Below, one piece after another: positions 25,301-38,154 of a stretch of 64,000 nt of DNA. The position numbers and the translations under genes were made by a program. Below the pieces are notes generated by a model. It had not been told where the DNA came from, made no database searches, and worked only from the letters and a program-made list of their open reading frames with translations. Positions within the stretch are counted from its first letter, which is position 1; each line of letters opens with the position of its first letter. The stretch comes from Ailanthus altissimus (taxonomy: Eukaryota; Streptophyta; Magnoliopsida; Sapindales; Simaroubaceae), in contig OX327696.1 of the NCBI GenBank assembly GCA_946807835.1, positions 1,004,501 to 1,068,500 on the forward strand, written 5' to 3'.

Positions 25301-26924
25301 CGTTCACGGGTATTCCTTGTTGCTATTACCTGCATTTTTCCAAATTCTTTCATTATTTCTTTTTCAATCCACCGTCACCCTCACCTTCCCCCATTCCCTT
25401 TCACAAGTCTCCTTTATTCTTTTTCTTGCTACTTTTTACTAAATCAAATTAAAAATTAAAATTAATAAGGGAATCAAATCTCATATACATACAAAAATAA
25501 TGAAATAAAATTTTGATCATATGTTTGTTTTTAATGAAAAATTATCAAGAAAATGTAGAGACAATTTTGTGAAAATCTCTTCAAGTTCGTCTAAATGTCA
25601 ACGAAAAAAAAGTTGTAAAATTTATCAGACGTGTGAAAAGAAAAAGGATTAAGAACCCTAATTGTTACTTAACATTATCGTCTGTTCAAATCAGTGTAAT
25701 GATAAATTTTCTTTTCTTTTCTTTTAATGATAATTATTTATGTGTAAAGACTCTTGATGATAAATTTTCTGATCTTTTCTCATTTTTCTGATATTGTCCA
25801 AAACAATAGGGGGTCCAGTAAAATTATCCCTGAAATGCACGGATTTAAGAGTTGAATGGGGAAAAAAATTATATATAATTAATCAGTTGTTCTATTACTC
25901 AACAAAATATAATTCTAAATAACATTTTTTTTCCTTTTTTTAAGTAATGATGTTATACTGATATTATAATAATAGAATTATTAAAATAACATATTATATT
26001 TATATATTGACGTCTGAACATGTATCTTATTAATTTAATAAAGAAGAATACATACTTTATACTAAAGAAATAAATCATATGAAAAAAGCAGTATAAACCT
26101 TGTAAAAGAAGTTAAAAAAAAAAAAAAAAAAAAAGAACCCTTTCAACAAAAGGAGAATACAAACCGTAGAAATTATCTTGTTAATGAAGTTTGGACTAAA
26201 CAACAAGAAAAAGTGGCCAATAAATTGATATGATGTGGACCCCAATGAAACCAATTGTCAAGATGGGTACTACTCTGCCAAAAAGAATCAATCTTTGTAC
26301 TTGCAAACACTGCCACACAAAAATATGGGGATATATTCTGGTTATATTTTTATAATATCTTTTTGGTCATTTGTTCATCATTTTGAAATATGACCCTATT
26401 CCTTCCATCTTTTCCAACAATGATTCCATAAATTTTAAGGCTAGCATATATCATAAAATACTAACCCAAAATTTAAAAAAATAAGAGAATTGCATATAAA
26501 TATAAAGATGTTTTGAAAATAAATGCTTTTATTTAGTAGAATTTTGACGCTAATTTATCATAATACTCTTAACAATACTAGAAATTTTTTTAAATCTATT
26601 TTGTTATTCAAAATAATATTTTTAGTAAACATAAATATATTTATTGTAATTTTTAAAAATTTGTTTTATATATAGAGAAAATGAGAGAGAGAGAGAGTTG
26701 ATATTGGGACTAACCTTGACCCAAGTCCTATGGAGGTCAGATTCATCAAAGCTATTAATAACTTCTTCAACAAAGTACTTAGTGGGACTAAACAACTTCC
26801 CTTCATTTTGCTTTGTTTCTTCAAACTTTGAGAGCTTCAACTTCCCATCATTCCTCTTCCTTGTGCCACTCCCCACATCCAAAATAGCCTCCAAGTACCC
26901 ATTTATCCACTCATTTCCAGCCAT
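19344..26924 (-). CDS. SPS4: Sucrose-phosphate synthase, SPS4-like (14 exons, 1024 aa)
   Basis: Makes sucrose-6-phosphate from UDP-glucose and fructose-6-phosphate in the cytosol. Exons on the minus strand: 26715-26924, 25240-25329, 24206-24432, 23562-23625, 23226-23425, 22656-23133, 22183-22314, 21923-22054, 21640-21816, 21262-21315, 21031-21093, 19989-20831, 19743-19870, 19344-19620. Sum 3075 nt, 1024 aa, TGA stop, the usual SPS length. Start [18 protein letters not shown] matches the SPS N-terminus. Seen in order: [20 protein letters not shown] (about 74-93); [22 protein letters not shown] (176-197), the start of the GT-B glucosyltransferase fold; [34 protein letters not shown]; the donor-binding E-x7-E in EPFGLTLIE (Glu580, Glu588); then an SPP-like C-terminal domain (about 770-1024) whose ADCYDSNGN lacks the catalytic DxDxT aspartates, as in other plant SPS. 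The divergent linker and sequence fit the SPS4 class. Intron 4 has GA..AG ends; the other thirteen are GT..AG. Confidence 0.97.
23426..23561 (-). other. Non-canonical GA..AG intron (SPS intron 4)
   Basis: On the coding strand exon 4 ends in GGTGGCCAG and the next bases are GAAATTATTC; exon 5 begins after TTTTTTAAAAAAATTCAG with GTGAAATATG. Only this junction restores the invariant SPS peptide [12 protein letters not shown]. The upstream GT in ACCGGTGGCC would delete TGGQ, and the acceptors I checked do not restore the frame. The CAG at both exon edges lets the boundary slide, but no slide produces GT. Confidence 0.85.
24135..24156. repeat. (TA)n microsatellite
   Basis: About eleven TA dinucleotides in SPS intron 3, flanked by further AT-rich sequence. 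Confidence 0.9.
26114..26134. repeat. Poly-A run in SPS intron 1
   Basis: An uninterrupted run of 21 adenines on the plus strand (poly-T in the sense of the SPS transcript). No target duplication or retroposon body is recognisable next to it. Confidence 0.9.
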
Positions 26925-28311
26925 TTTCTCAAAAGCACTTCCTGTAGAAGTTGAAACTATCCCGAAAGAGAGATTGATTATCAAAGTTTAGAGAATCGCT
27001 TGTTTTTGGGGTTGGTTTAAGCTTCTATAAAAGCATATGGGAAAACAAATAGAGAAACTGAGATTAAAAATTTCTTAGAGATAGAGAAATAAACAAGAAG
27101 GGATATGCAAGTATTTGAAAGAGGGTTCATATTTATTTTCTTGGAAATTATTTTCCTAGAAAATATTCAAGCAAGAAAGTTTTAAGAAAGAGAGAGGGAA
27201 AGAGATGTGGTTCCAAGCAATGGCTCTTTGAAACCGAGTTGGTCGTGAACAAACTGATCTTTTTATATATAAGGCTGTGAAATTAGAGAAATAAAAATAT
27301 TTATACAATTTTAACATTTATATAGAATTTTTTAACTTAGTTTATTGTTAAAAAAATTGCATGGATCGTTGGATTGGGTGGCATTTGTTCACTTTCTCTC
27401 GTTCATTAATTGTAATTTCTTATACAAGCTTGGCATATTACTTTAAGATCCATATTCTTTCTATTATTCTCCACTTAAACCCTAATATTCTTTTGTTTTT
27501 CTTTTCTAAAAGTCCTGTGCCAAAGTTGGAGAAACCCCATTGATATAGAAAGTCCTTGATCTGCACACTTTTTGTGAGAAATTAATTCACTTTGGAATAT
27601 ATATGTTCTAAATCTAAAGCTACTTTAATTGACTATCTAGAAGTTTAAATGTACATTTTGATCAATGGCAGGGCATGGGAATAATTGAGATTGTTCCATT
27701 ATTTTGATATTAATAGAATAAAACAATTCTTAAAAATAAAAAATAATGAGAGTCTAATAAAAAATAATTGATATTCTTTTCAATGCATTAGAAGCATATA
27801 GAAGCTATATCAGAATATTTTTTTTGTTAGATTCTTAATGATGATAATTTAATGAAATGATTTGATTTCCTCGAGGCTTCATCTTTAGACACATTTAAAA
27901 AAGAAAAAAGATTCCTTATTTTTTTTTGTCAAAGTAACTACTTTACATGTGTAATTAGGTAGATCTTCTTATAATCTTTAATAAATACAAGAATATAATT
28001 GATGGTTGATAAAAAATAAAAAATAAATTAATGCCACACATGGTTAGTATAGTACACATGTTAAAAGATTTTTAAAATTTTAAATAAATTTAAATCAGAT
28101 AAATATCCCAGTCTAATTAGCTAATGCATTAACATATCTCAATTCTAACAAATAAATAAGATATGATTGGGTCTCTAAGCTTTTATATATTTTCAAAATA
28201 AGGACATAATTTGTTCGTTTATATCAAATAAGTTCTCGATAATTTTTTAAACAACCAAAGTGCTTTTATAAATTGATTTCTGATCATCGTAGACTTATAT
28301 AGTGTAATAAT
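26925..28311. other. SPS 5' flank, no gene seen
   Basis: Contains the SPS leader and promoter (purine-rich GAGAGAGGGAAAGAGATG at 27189-27206) and then AT-rich sequence without a convincing reading frame. The plus-strand frame at 27361-27543 has no recognisable homology or codon structure and is treated as chance. Confidence 0.6.
27261..27273 (-). promoter_or_regulatory. Candidate TATA box of SPS
   Basis: On the minus strand this reads CTTATATATAAAAAG. It lies about 340 bp upstream of the SPS start codon, which would give a 5' UTR of roughly 300 bp. It is the best TATA-like match I see in the proximal flank. Alternatives cannot be excluded in such AT-rich sequence. Confidence 0.5.
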
Positions 28312-29188
28312 TGTCACATTTTATATTAGGTAGGAATTAGGTAGTCTTGTATATACATGTGCGGTTATGTAGTATTATTTAATAGAATAATTTTTTTGGT
28401 GTCAATGGTAAGTGCCCATGACAAATGGTATCATAACAAACTTGAATTTAAATTTATATGTGGACCCTTAAAATTAAGCTCCAATAAAAATAGTCATGTG
28501 AGTAGTAGGTCCCATGAGTAGTAGGGATGTCTAATATAGATTAGGTTGAGTCTTAAATTTAAGCTGAATGTGACGAGAGCATCAAGTAATTAAGTATAAG
28601 AGAACGTCATGTCCTACATTAGATAGAAATTAAGTGTGTCTTAAGTATATATTAGTAATAAGCAACATTACTTATCATATTAGTTTTTTTTTTATCAATG
28701 ACAAGCCTCCGACTCATGACAAAGATTAACACATAAGTAGTGGGTCTTCTAAGAGTAGTAAGAGTGTCCAATATGAGTTAGGTTGGCCTTTGAGTTTGAG
28801 TTAGACGCAAGGAAGGCGTCATGTAATTGGATGAAAAAAAATGTCACACTTTACATCGGATAAAAATTGAATGGGTCTTGAGTATATATAGATAATAAAT
28901 AATATTAGCTAACATGTTAATCTTTTAAATCAATGACAAGTGCCTAACTTGTGATAAATATTACCACATGGGTAGTAAGTCCTCCAAGAGAAGTGGAGAT
29001 ACCTAATATACATCATGTTGGCCTTTAAATTTAGATTAGATATGACGAAGGTATCACGTAATTGAGTAGAAGAAAATATCACATTTCACATCGAATAAAA
29101 ATGTGGTGAATCTTAAGTATAGGCAATAGATAATATTACCTAATATATTAGTCTTTTAGATCAATAAAAAAACATTTGACTCGTGAGA
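28312..29188 (+). mobile_element. TRIM retrotransposon array with four ~112-bp LTRs
   Basis: Four copies of one short LTR lie head-to-tail: 28312-28423, 28610-28721, 28842-28956, 29077-29188. Each runs from TGTCACAttttacatcgga-like sequence through GTCTTRAGTATATAT and TTAGTCTTTTAGATCAATG to CTCATGACA. The first is followed at once by AATGGTATCATAAC, a decayed primer-binding site complementary to initiator Met tRNA. The internal pieces are 186, 120 and 120 bp with the common words AAGAGTAGTGAGGGTGTC-like and TTAGGTTGGCCTTTGAGTTT. There is no coding capacity, as expected for terminal-repeat retrotransposons in miniature. The flanks 28307-28311 (ATAAT) and 29189-29193 (AATAT) are similar but not identical, so the target duplication is uncertain. 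Confidence 0.82.
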
Positions 29189-30369
29189 AATATATAACTA
29201 AAATTTAAAAATGCCTTAGAAACTTATTTGATATAATTTAAAATTTTCTTTACTTAAACGATTATGAAAATTTTCTCAAATATTATTGCCTATTAATTAG
29301 AATATTCAAGAATATTACTACCCATAAATTAGTGCTCTTGACATGTATATAATTAAGATTTTAAAATAGGTTAGGGATTTATTTGATACTGTTAGGAAAT
29401 CAGTTAAGCTTTCTAAGCAGATGCCACTAAGGCAACAACTTGTTATAATTTTTATGTGCCCTAATACATTCATAGCTTGTAATTAGCATCTTAAAACTAT
29501 TTAAGCACTTTGTAAAAAGACTTCTCTCACAAATAACTAAGAATATAAAAGATCTCATATAATAGAGATAAAGAAAAAATTACTACATGATATAATATAT
29601 ACATGGTTAAGTGAAAAATGCCTACATTCACAAAAGATCAAAGATTTAGCTTTTTTTTTTATTAATAGTTCACAAAAGAACGATTTAGCTTTTTTTATTA
29701 ATAGTTCACAAAAGAACTCTAGGTCACAAAGATCTCTCAAATCACTAAAATCTTATAATAAGAGATTAATTAAGGAATATAATGAATAGTCAGAGCTCTC
29801 TCTTAAAGGATTTATTATCACTATCTTGTATACTCAGTATTCAAGTGATATCATGGTAGCTTTCTTTTATGCATTTAGTACTTTAGTATCTACCTAACTT
29901 TCTATTCTCTCTTATGTTTACATCTTGATGTTCAATTATTTTAAGAGGTTTTCATATAAACATTAAAATCACCTCTTGAAGCCCTAAACCTAGTTAGAAA
30001 AAAAGTCTACGTGTTTAAGGAGTCCAAAACTGACTCAAAATAATTAAGTCATCTTAAAATAGAAAATTGTTGGGACTGGGCATTGCGGCACTACTCTTTT
30101 AATACTGTGACACTGAAGGTTCTGACTCGGGCACAGTGCTGGCTTTCCAGTGTCGTGGTGCTCATACTTGAAAAATATCTCCACTTATTTAATACAATTA
30201 AAAAAAAATTCTTTACTTAAACGATTATGAAAATTTACCCGAATATTACTACCCACAAATTAGTTCCCTTGACATGTAAATAATTTAGGTTTTAAAATAG
30301 ATTAGGATTTATTTGATACTATTAGGAAATCAGTTAGGTTTTTCAAGAATACACCAACATCAAAAGCAT

Positions 30370-32467
30370 TGACGTCACATGCATGTAATATATGTGTTCA
30401 TCATTCAAAATATACATATCTCATACATATATGTGCATAAACAAATTAAAAAAATTTACAATTAACACAGATTGTACAAATTAAGCAATTTAATTAGAAG
30501 AATTGAGAATTTAACTCTTGAAGCCTTTGGATTATTTTTACTTGAAGTCCACTTAAAATAAAAACGTTGTCAATTCTAGCAATCAACAATGGTGAGATTG
30601 ATGATCTAGAATCGCAACAAATAATCTAATAATTAGTTTAACACTTAAACTAATTAGATTAACTCTTTATCTATTGAGTTTAATTTATTTTTTCCTTTAT
30701 TCAACACTTGAATAATTAAAACCAATTTCTTTTGTTAATACAATGAATTGCCAAAATGGAGAAGAAGAGTTTTGAGATCAACACTTGAAAAGTTCAAAAC
30801 CAAGAACACAATTTCATTTTCCTCTCAAAATTTGGCCGGCCATTCAATTGAAAAACAAAACTTATTTGTTTTTTTATTTCATTTTAACTTATATATTTAA
30901 TAAGTTAACTAAACCCAAATGTTAACATTTAACATTAGTTTAGTTTAATTTTAATTAACCAAAGTTAACTATTAACCTTAGTTAACTTAGATATTTAGTT
31001 AACCTAACCCTAATTAACTATTAACTTATGTTAAGTTAAATAATATTTTATTATTAAATAAAATATCAAATATCTAAATTTAACCTAACCTGTAGGTTAA
31101 CGATTAATTAAAGTTAAGTTAAATAAAATATCTTAATTATTTAACAATTAAATATCAATTAAGTGAAATTACTTTTATACCCTTACTAGGTCATCAAGTT
31201 AACTCTAAGTGGGTCCCATCTTAACTATATACTTTAGTTAACTTAACCATAATAAATTTACTAGATTTTACTATATTGAACTATTCAAATCGGTACACTG
31301 CCCAAGTGTACAACGAATATATTTCATATTAAGACTCTTTAGATCCACGCTCAATTTGTCAAATGGAACTATTTCATAAGTCCGTGATCAATGCCCCACG
31401 CACACGTCATGAATATTATAAATCAGCGCGTTAAACCATATATATTGAGGTTACTACATATTCGTATAATCTTTCCGTCATTATACCCTAGATGGGCGGG
31501 ATATAGATCATTACCGTCAAATCTCCATTAACTCATCCATGAACTTATCTCTTAATTCGTATCTTAATGAACAATATACACAAATATTTTTGTTATATTG
31601 TTCAACCCTATGAAAAACTCTTTTTTCAGATTCATTACTTATGGTTATAAGACTTTATAAGATACAATCTCGGAGCATCAGATATACAACTCACCTATGT
31701 AAGTTGGCAAATCTCGTATCTACGTACACCAAACTCCATGAACACCAGATCATACCAAGCGATACGTAATGATCAGACTATAAAAGGTCTCTGACATACG
31801 TAGAGCCAAAGCATGATGGATCACTCACAAGTCCATCGTGACACTTAGGTCAAAGGACTACAAATACTACTCAACTCGAAAGAACCTTTCAATTGTCGGA
31901 TTTATATGATAACTATTAAAGTTCTCGTGAGTCTATCTAGTATCCAGTCTTAACCGAATACCTACATGTCTATACTAGCTTCAAATAAGCTCATGATCAG
32001 TTAAGAACAATCATCTATATAATACATATATAATCATACATTAATCTATATAATAGTAATTCACCAATAAACCTGCATTAGTAAACATAGATTAAAAACA
32101 CTATGTTTGAGAACATACTTACATAATGACATTTCTTAACACCTATTACAACTCTTTGCAACTATATCATTACAAGTACTTTCAGGTCCTTGTCATATTA
32201 TAGACAAGGTTCTAACTCTTTAGAACTCGCTGACTCTTATAACTTGCTAACTCTTAGCATTTATAACTCTTAACGTTGCTAACTTTTAGCCTTGGTCTAA
32301 ACTCTTTTAAATTAGATTTGAACTCTTTCAGATCATAAAATGTCTATAATGTTACAAACTTCAGTACCATTTAATAAATGTCATTAGTAATTTAATAAAA
32401 TATTCATTGTATAAATATTATAAAATAAATATTCATACAGATAGAGATGACACGTAAGTACAAAACA
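30370..32467 (-). mobile_element. Isolated 2.1-kb Copia-family LTR (minus strand), GTTAAC-rich type
   Basis: Read on the minus strand this starts TGTTTTGTACTTACGTGTC and matches block by block the LTR at 47186-49460: TTGTATGAATATT-type stem, GATCTGAAAGAGTTCA, repeats of TAAGAGTTAGCAA, a block with CCATCAC and CATATAAG words, and a GTTAAC-rich tail (30880-31130). No internal coding sequence adjoins it on either side. The left end near 30370 is less certain and no target duplication is visible, so it may be a truncated element or a solo LTR with eroded ends. Confidence 0.65.
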
Positions 32468-32875
32468 TAATATTTACATGTCCTAATACATTGATTACTG
32501 TTATTTGATATCCTAAAACTACCTAAGTGCTTAGCAAAAGACTTCACTTGTAAGTAACCAGGAATATAAAAGACCACACACAATGAAGATAACAAAAATC
32601 ACTACAAGATATAATATATACGTGATTTAGCGACAAATGCCTATGTCCACAATAGATCAAAGATTTAGATTCTTTTATTAATAGTTCACAAAGAACTTTA
32701 GATCACAAAGACCTATCAAATCATAAAGATCTCTGAAATTACTAAGATCTTACAATAAGAGATTAATCAAGAAATACAACGAATAGTCAAAGCTCTCTCT
32801 TAAAAGATCTATTATCACTCTTTTGTGCACTCAATACTCTAGTGATTCCATGGTAGCACTCTCTTATACACTCAG

Positions 32876-34965
32876 TGTAGGAGATCTATTGTGTTCAAGT
32901 ATATGTATGTGATAATGTGTTAATTGAAAAATACGCATCTAATACATATTTTAATGTAGCAGAATTTAAAAAACATAAAATTAACACACTAATCATATAT
33001 TAATCAAATTAATATATATATGATAAAATTGAGAAATTACTAATACATGTAATGTTTTATACGTTTTATTCCAAAGTTCACATGGAGGTATTCTTGTTAT
33101 CAGTTCTAGTTATCAACTTTAGTCACCTTGATAATCTAGAACATCAGCTCCTTTATCTAACATAGGATTAACACTTAATTCAAATAGCCGGTTCTTAAAC
33201 TCGCTCTTGTCTCTCTCACGGTGCAAAATGAGAAAGAATATAAGCAATAATTGCTTCTCCTTTTATTGAGCGAGAAATAAAATTGGTGAAGAAATGAAAT
33301 AGAAGTAACACTTGCCTCTATTTTTTCCAAGAGCAAAACGGAAATGCTAAAGGAAAATATGCCCTTTTTTTTTTCTTTTTTTTCCTTTTCCTTTTGTTTC
33401 AATTCAAATCCATCACCCATTTCCGTTAACCAATTCACATTTATATATCTCTAATCATTAAAAAAAAGATTAACATAATATAATATTCATAAAATATGCT
33501 TTATTGGCAACAAATAAATAATAAACAAAGAAAAAAAATAATATTAAATATATATAATGCATGACAACTATCATGTATTATATATATTATATTATTATAA
33601 ATAAAATATTTAACATTTAAATAATTAAAGTATAAAATGATTATTTTACCCTTCATGAATAGTTACCAAGTATACTCTTTAGTGGGTCTCACTAAATTTC
33701 ACACTTGGATAAACTCAACTGAGGGTCCATAATGCATTACATGTCACTTTACAATTAGTAAATAATAATTATTGACTAATTATTGTATTTAATACTTAAA
33801 TACTGACACGCACGCATTTCTGTGATTACGTTGGATATTATCAAATTAAACAATTTAATTCAGTACTTTGCTCCATTGTACAACAAGTACACTCTATATC
33901 GCAAGACTCCCTAGATTCATGCTTGATTCGTCAAATAGAATTATTCCATAAGTTTGTGAGCCATGTCCCACGCACACGTCACGAATATACAAATCAACGC
34001 ATGAACCATACAAGTTGAGGTTACAATACATACGTATAGTCCTTCCATCATATATATCTTGGATGTTCTGGGACATAGATCCACACCGTTTATGCTCATC
34101 CATAACCTATCTCCAAAATAGTATCTCAATTAAACAATATGAGCAAAACTCTTTGTCATATTGTTTAACCCATGGAAACACTTTTTCGGGTTAATTGCTT
34201 ACGACCATAAGACTTTTCTGAGATACTATCTTGGAGCATCTAGATATATCACTCCCTATGAGAGTTGATGGATCCCATATCTACATGTACCAGACTCCAT
34301 GAGCATCGGACCATACCCAACGACATCCAGCGGTCAGACATGAAAAGTCTCTAACATGCGTGGAACTAAAGTATGGTGGATCACTCACAAGCCCACTATA
34401 GAGGACCACGTATACTACTCAACTCGAGTGGACATTCCATTGATGGCAACATAGGATGTATATTGAGGTCCTCATGAATTTGTTCACTACTCAGTCCTAA
34501 CTGAATACCTATATGCCTATACAATCTCTAAGATCTTGGTCAGCTAGGAACAACTAACTGTACCCTACAGATATAGACATACACTGATCTATATAAATTA
34601 ATAGGATTTACTAACAGACTTGCGTTAGTAGAAATAGATCAGGAATTATGTATTTAAGAACATACTTCCATAATGACATATCGTAACAACCTATTGCAAC
34701 TCTTGTAACTATATCATTATTAGCATATTCTGAGGTATTTGTCCCGTCACAGACAATGTTCCAACTCTTGGAATATTTGCTAACTCTTAGCACCAGTTAA
34801 ACTCCTTTAGACCATATCCGAACTCTTTCAGATATAACAAAGTTTGTAGTGTAACAAGCAATAAACCTTACAATTAAAAGGTAATTAGTGATATAACAAA
34901 AACACTTTGTATAGATATCAAATATTCATACAAAACTGGGATGGTACGTAGGCACAACCCTAACA
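32876..34965 (-). mobile_element. Solo LTR, 2.1 kb, with 5-bp target duplication
   Basis: The element starts TGTAGGAGATC and ends CACAACCCTAACA, so it has TG..CA ends on both strands. CTCAG stands immediately before it (32871-32875) and immediately after it (34966-34970): a perfect 5-bp target duplication. The body is related to the LTRs at 42537-44666 and 30370-32467. There is no internal region, which is the signature of LTR-LTR recombination after insertion. The host is copy 2 of the ~1-kb tandem unit. Confidence 0.85.
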
Positions 34966-37429
34966 CTCAGTACTTTAGTACATGTCTAACTCTATATTAT
35001 CTCTTATATTTACATCTTTAGTGCTCAATTATTTTATGAGGTTACAAGAGTTTATATAGACTTTAAAATCACTTCTTGAAACCCTAAACTTAATTGAAAA
35101 AAGAGTCTATGTGTATAAGCAGTCCAAAATTGACTGAAAATAATTAAATCATCTTAAAATAAGAAACTATCAAGATTGGGCATTGTGGCGCTACACTTTC
35201 AGGGCCGCAATGTTGAGGAAAAACCTTTGGCACCATGGTGCTGACTTTCAAGTGTCGTGGCGCTTATACTCGAAAAATATCTCCACTTGTACTTTTGCTC
35301 TTCTCTGCTTCCAACTATCTAATTTTATCATTTTTTCTATGTCTAATGCACACTCATCTTTGTGTCGACTCTTTATTAATTTTTAACTTAAAATCACGCA
35401 CAAATATAATTTTAAATCACCAAAATTTTAATAAATATAAATAAAAAAATCATGCCTTTATTTAAAAAATTATGAAAACTTACCGAAATATTATTATCCA
35501 TAAATTAATGAATGTCGTAGGAAGGATAAACAATTATCAAGTACCAATTACATTATTAATGCCTAAACAAACATTTCTTTTTTTTTTCTTTTTTAAACAA
35601 ATATTATCAGTATAAATATAAACTAATTCTCCTCAAACTTTGATATGATTGGGATCTGAACCTCAAATATTTTATAATATCGAACACTTAAGTTTAATAT
35701 TTGTTAACAACTATAAAACTTCGAGGCAAACTTAAAGTTAATTCATCAAAACAATAATAAGTTATCTCTTAATATATGCTTGTCTAAAGTTAAAAAAAAA
35801 AATTTAAAGTTTAGCAATTTATATAAAACCTAGCGTAAATATGTAAGTATGCACCCTTAGTAGTAATAACATCACATAGCTTTATTACATATCTCCGAAA
35901 AAACTTAAAAAAAGAAAAAGAAGAAGAAAACAATAAATAAAACAAAATAAACATATTGGGTTTTTTTTAAAATAATTAGCTTTACTAAAAAATTTCTAAA
36001 GGTATCCTTAAACATATAGAGGGTGAATAAGTTACATAGACAATGATAACAATTGGTTGAGAATTCATGTTAATATTTTGAGATAAAATTTATATAATGA
36101 ATGAAAAATATTTTATAAATTGCTTTTTTTTTATTAAACAATAATATCACTTGAATTTAAGTTCATTTAAATGTTTGGACAAGGAGTAATTGAGGATCCA
36201 TATTGTAAAAGTATTAATTATTTTATGTGGTTGATGCATGATGATGCACCCATAAACATTCTCATTAACTATCTTTTGTCTTCACAAAAGCAAACGACAA
36301 ACACATCCATTGTCGTTTTTATTTGAAATAGTTTTGTCCTTTGTTAAGCTCTGTTGCCAAATGCCAATCCAACGCATTTTCGTTTCCATATGTATTGGTG
36401 ATAATAAATAAGCGAAAAACATGGGGTGATTTTCTTTTTCTTTATATGCTTAATTTTTTTTTTTGGGTTTATTTTCTTTAGCAAGAAAAGGGGCAATAAT
36501 AGGAAAAATCACCATTATATTTAAGGTTTATATATATATATAATCATTATTTTTTGAGACTTTAAAAACTATACATTATCTCTTTTTAGAAAAGTAATTG
36601 GTCTTTTTTCAGTATTATTCCTTCTAATTAAAAGAAATAATAATTAGTTCTTAAAGATTTAGTGGGTAGGTGGTATATATGAAGGTAGAACTATAATTTA
36701 AGGTGAAGGGAGACTAAATTTTAAAGTTAAAGATTATATTAGGTTAGAGTTTAATTATATAAGATTTTTAATGTCATTCTTAAAATTTTGAGGGGTTAAA
36801 TTATAAAAATACCTATTTTAGATTAAAAATTTTATTATTGAGTTTTAAAAAATAGGTCATGTCCAGGTCTAGGTCTAGGGAGTCCGCATGGGTCGGCTTA
36901 GCCAATGGCAATCTTGTAAATATTTTAAGCTTTATTTAAAAAAATTCAATTGGTAATATATCTATGATTATTACTTATATCCTAGATATCTCAAATTGTT
37001 AATTAATGAAATAAGAAATATGATGAATCCATCGAATATTTGGCAGAAGACATGAAAGAAATAATTTTAAAATGAGAACGGCGGGGAGGGGGTGGCAAAG
37101 GTTAAATCGTATAAAAAAAAACTCATTTTAGATATAAAACTTCATTATTTTTTATTGCATTACATCACAATTGTATGATAACATTATTACATCTCATTTG
37201 CTTTACTTTTATAATACTGTTACATCTCATAATTACAATTGTTTTTTTATAACATTAGAAATACACTAGAAATAATTGTCAATTGATTGCCTCCACAAAT
37301 TGAAGAAAAACAAATGCCTATAATTTGAACCTTGACTTTAGGTTATGGGGTGCACAGTCTATGTCACTAGGATAAGCAACTAGGTGCTATAAAACTCATT
37401 ATTGAGTTATAAAAAATTTGAGACTGGTG

Positions 37430-37640
37430 CAAAAGAGATACCTATTTTGAGATGAGGTGAAGTTAGAGGGTGGAAAACCTATTTTAGAGGAGGGGGGATA
37501 CCTATTTTAGGAGAGAGATACCTATTTTGAGGTGGGCGAGAGTGGGGAATACCTATTTTAAGGGAGGGGGATTCCTATCTTGAAATGGGGCATGGTGTAG
37601 GTGGGGAATACCTATTAGGGGAGGGGGAAGGGGGTATGCC
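37430..37640. repeat. Purine-rich minisatellite with ACCTATTTTRAGG core
   Basis: The core GATACCTATTTTGAGRT recurs about seven times (near 37440, 37480, 37500, 37522, 37550, 37573 and 37607) with spacers of GAGGGGG/GGTGGGG of variable length. The plus strand is almost free of C outside the core. A single similar word occurs at 36806. Confidence 0.75.
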
Positions 37641-38062
37641 ACAAATTTTTTTTTAAAGTAAAGGCCACTCTTTTTTATAATTTTTCAAAAAGAAATGATA
37701 CTAACAATTGATCAATTATTTCTTTAGAAAGGATAATTAATAGTTTTAAAAAAGTAAAAGAAAAAATAGTATATACAAAAGAAATTAGAAAAATAATGGC
37801 CAATTTCTCAAAAAAATAAGTAAAAGAGAGAAGAAAAGTTTTTGAGTTTTTTTCTTTGAACATGTCAACTTTTAATAGATTTATATGCAAGAAGAGTTTG
37901 TTGATGTTCTATGAACTATTTTCTTTATTTTTTCCCCTCTCATTTATCAATCAATAATAAATATTCTTAGATACAAATGTCTAATTTTGCTAAAATTAGA
38001 GCTCATCGACAAGTACTCTATATATGCAGGGTGTTTTTAAAAGACAAAAACTCGTAAGTGTT

Positions 38063-38154
38063 AGTGCATTTATTTTAAAACTTCATACATAATGAAAGAG
38101 TTTAATATAGTGCATTTATTTTAAAATTTCATACATAATGAAAGAGTTTAATAT
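38063..38154. repeat. 46-bp tandem duplication
   Basis: AGTGCATTTATTTTAAAACT followed by TCATACATAATGAAAGAG is repeated at 38063 and 38109 with one base difference. Confidence 0.9.

Larger units (their letters stand above)
29231..35520. repeat. ~1-kb tandem unit, two copies and a partial third, split by LTR insertions
   Basis: CTTTACTTAAACGATTATGA starts the unit near 29240 and again near 30215, with a decayed third start near 35455. Copy 1 is 29231-30205. Copy 2 is 30206-30369, 32468-32875 and 34971-35445, interrupted by two inserted LTRs. Shared blocks include GATTTATTTGATACT, CCTAATACATT, ATTAATAGTTCACAAA, GAGATTAATYAAG and AAATCACYTCTTGAARCCCTAAAC, then a GC-rich segment (GGGCATTGYGGCRCTAC). 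The unit has no open frame. The order of blocks and the GC-rich segment resemble the U3-side of the LTR at 56794-57387, so the unit is probably an old LTR pair or relatives of one. Confidence 0.6.

Noticed and set aside
25221..25459. Three overlapping plus-strand frames of 73-75 codons
   Set aside because: They are antisense to SPS exon 2 and its pyrimidine-rich flank.
30900..31180. TTAACC-rich tract considered as interstitial telomere repeat
   Set aside because: Plant telomeres are TTTAGGG; the words here are TTAACC/GTTAAC in irregular spacing and belong to an LTR.
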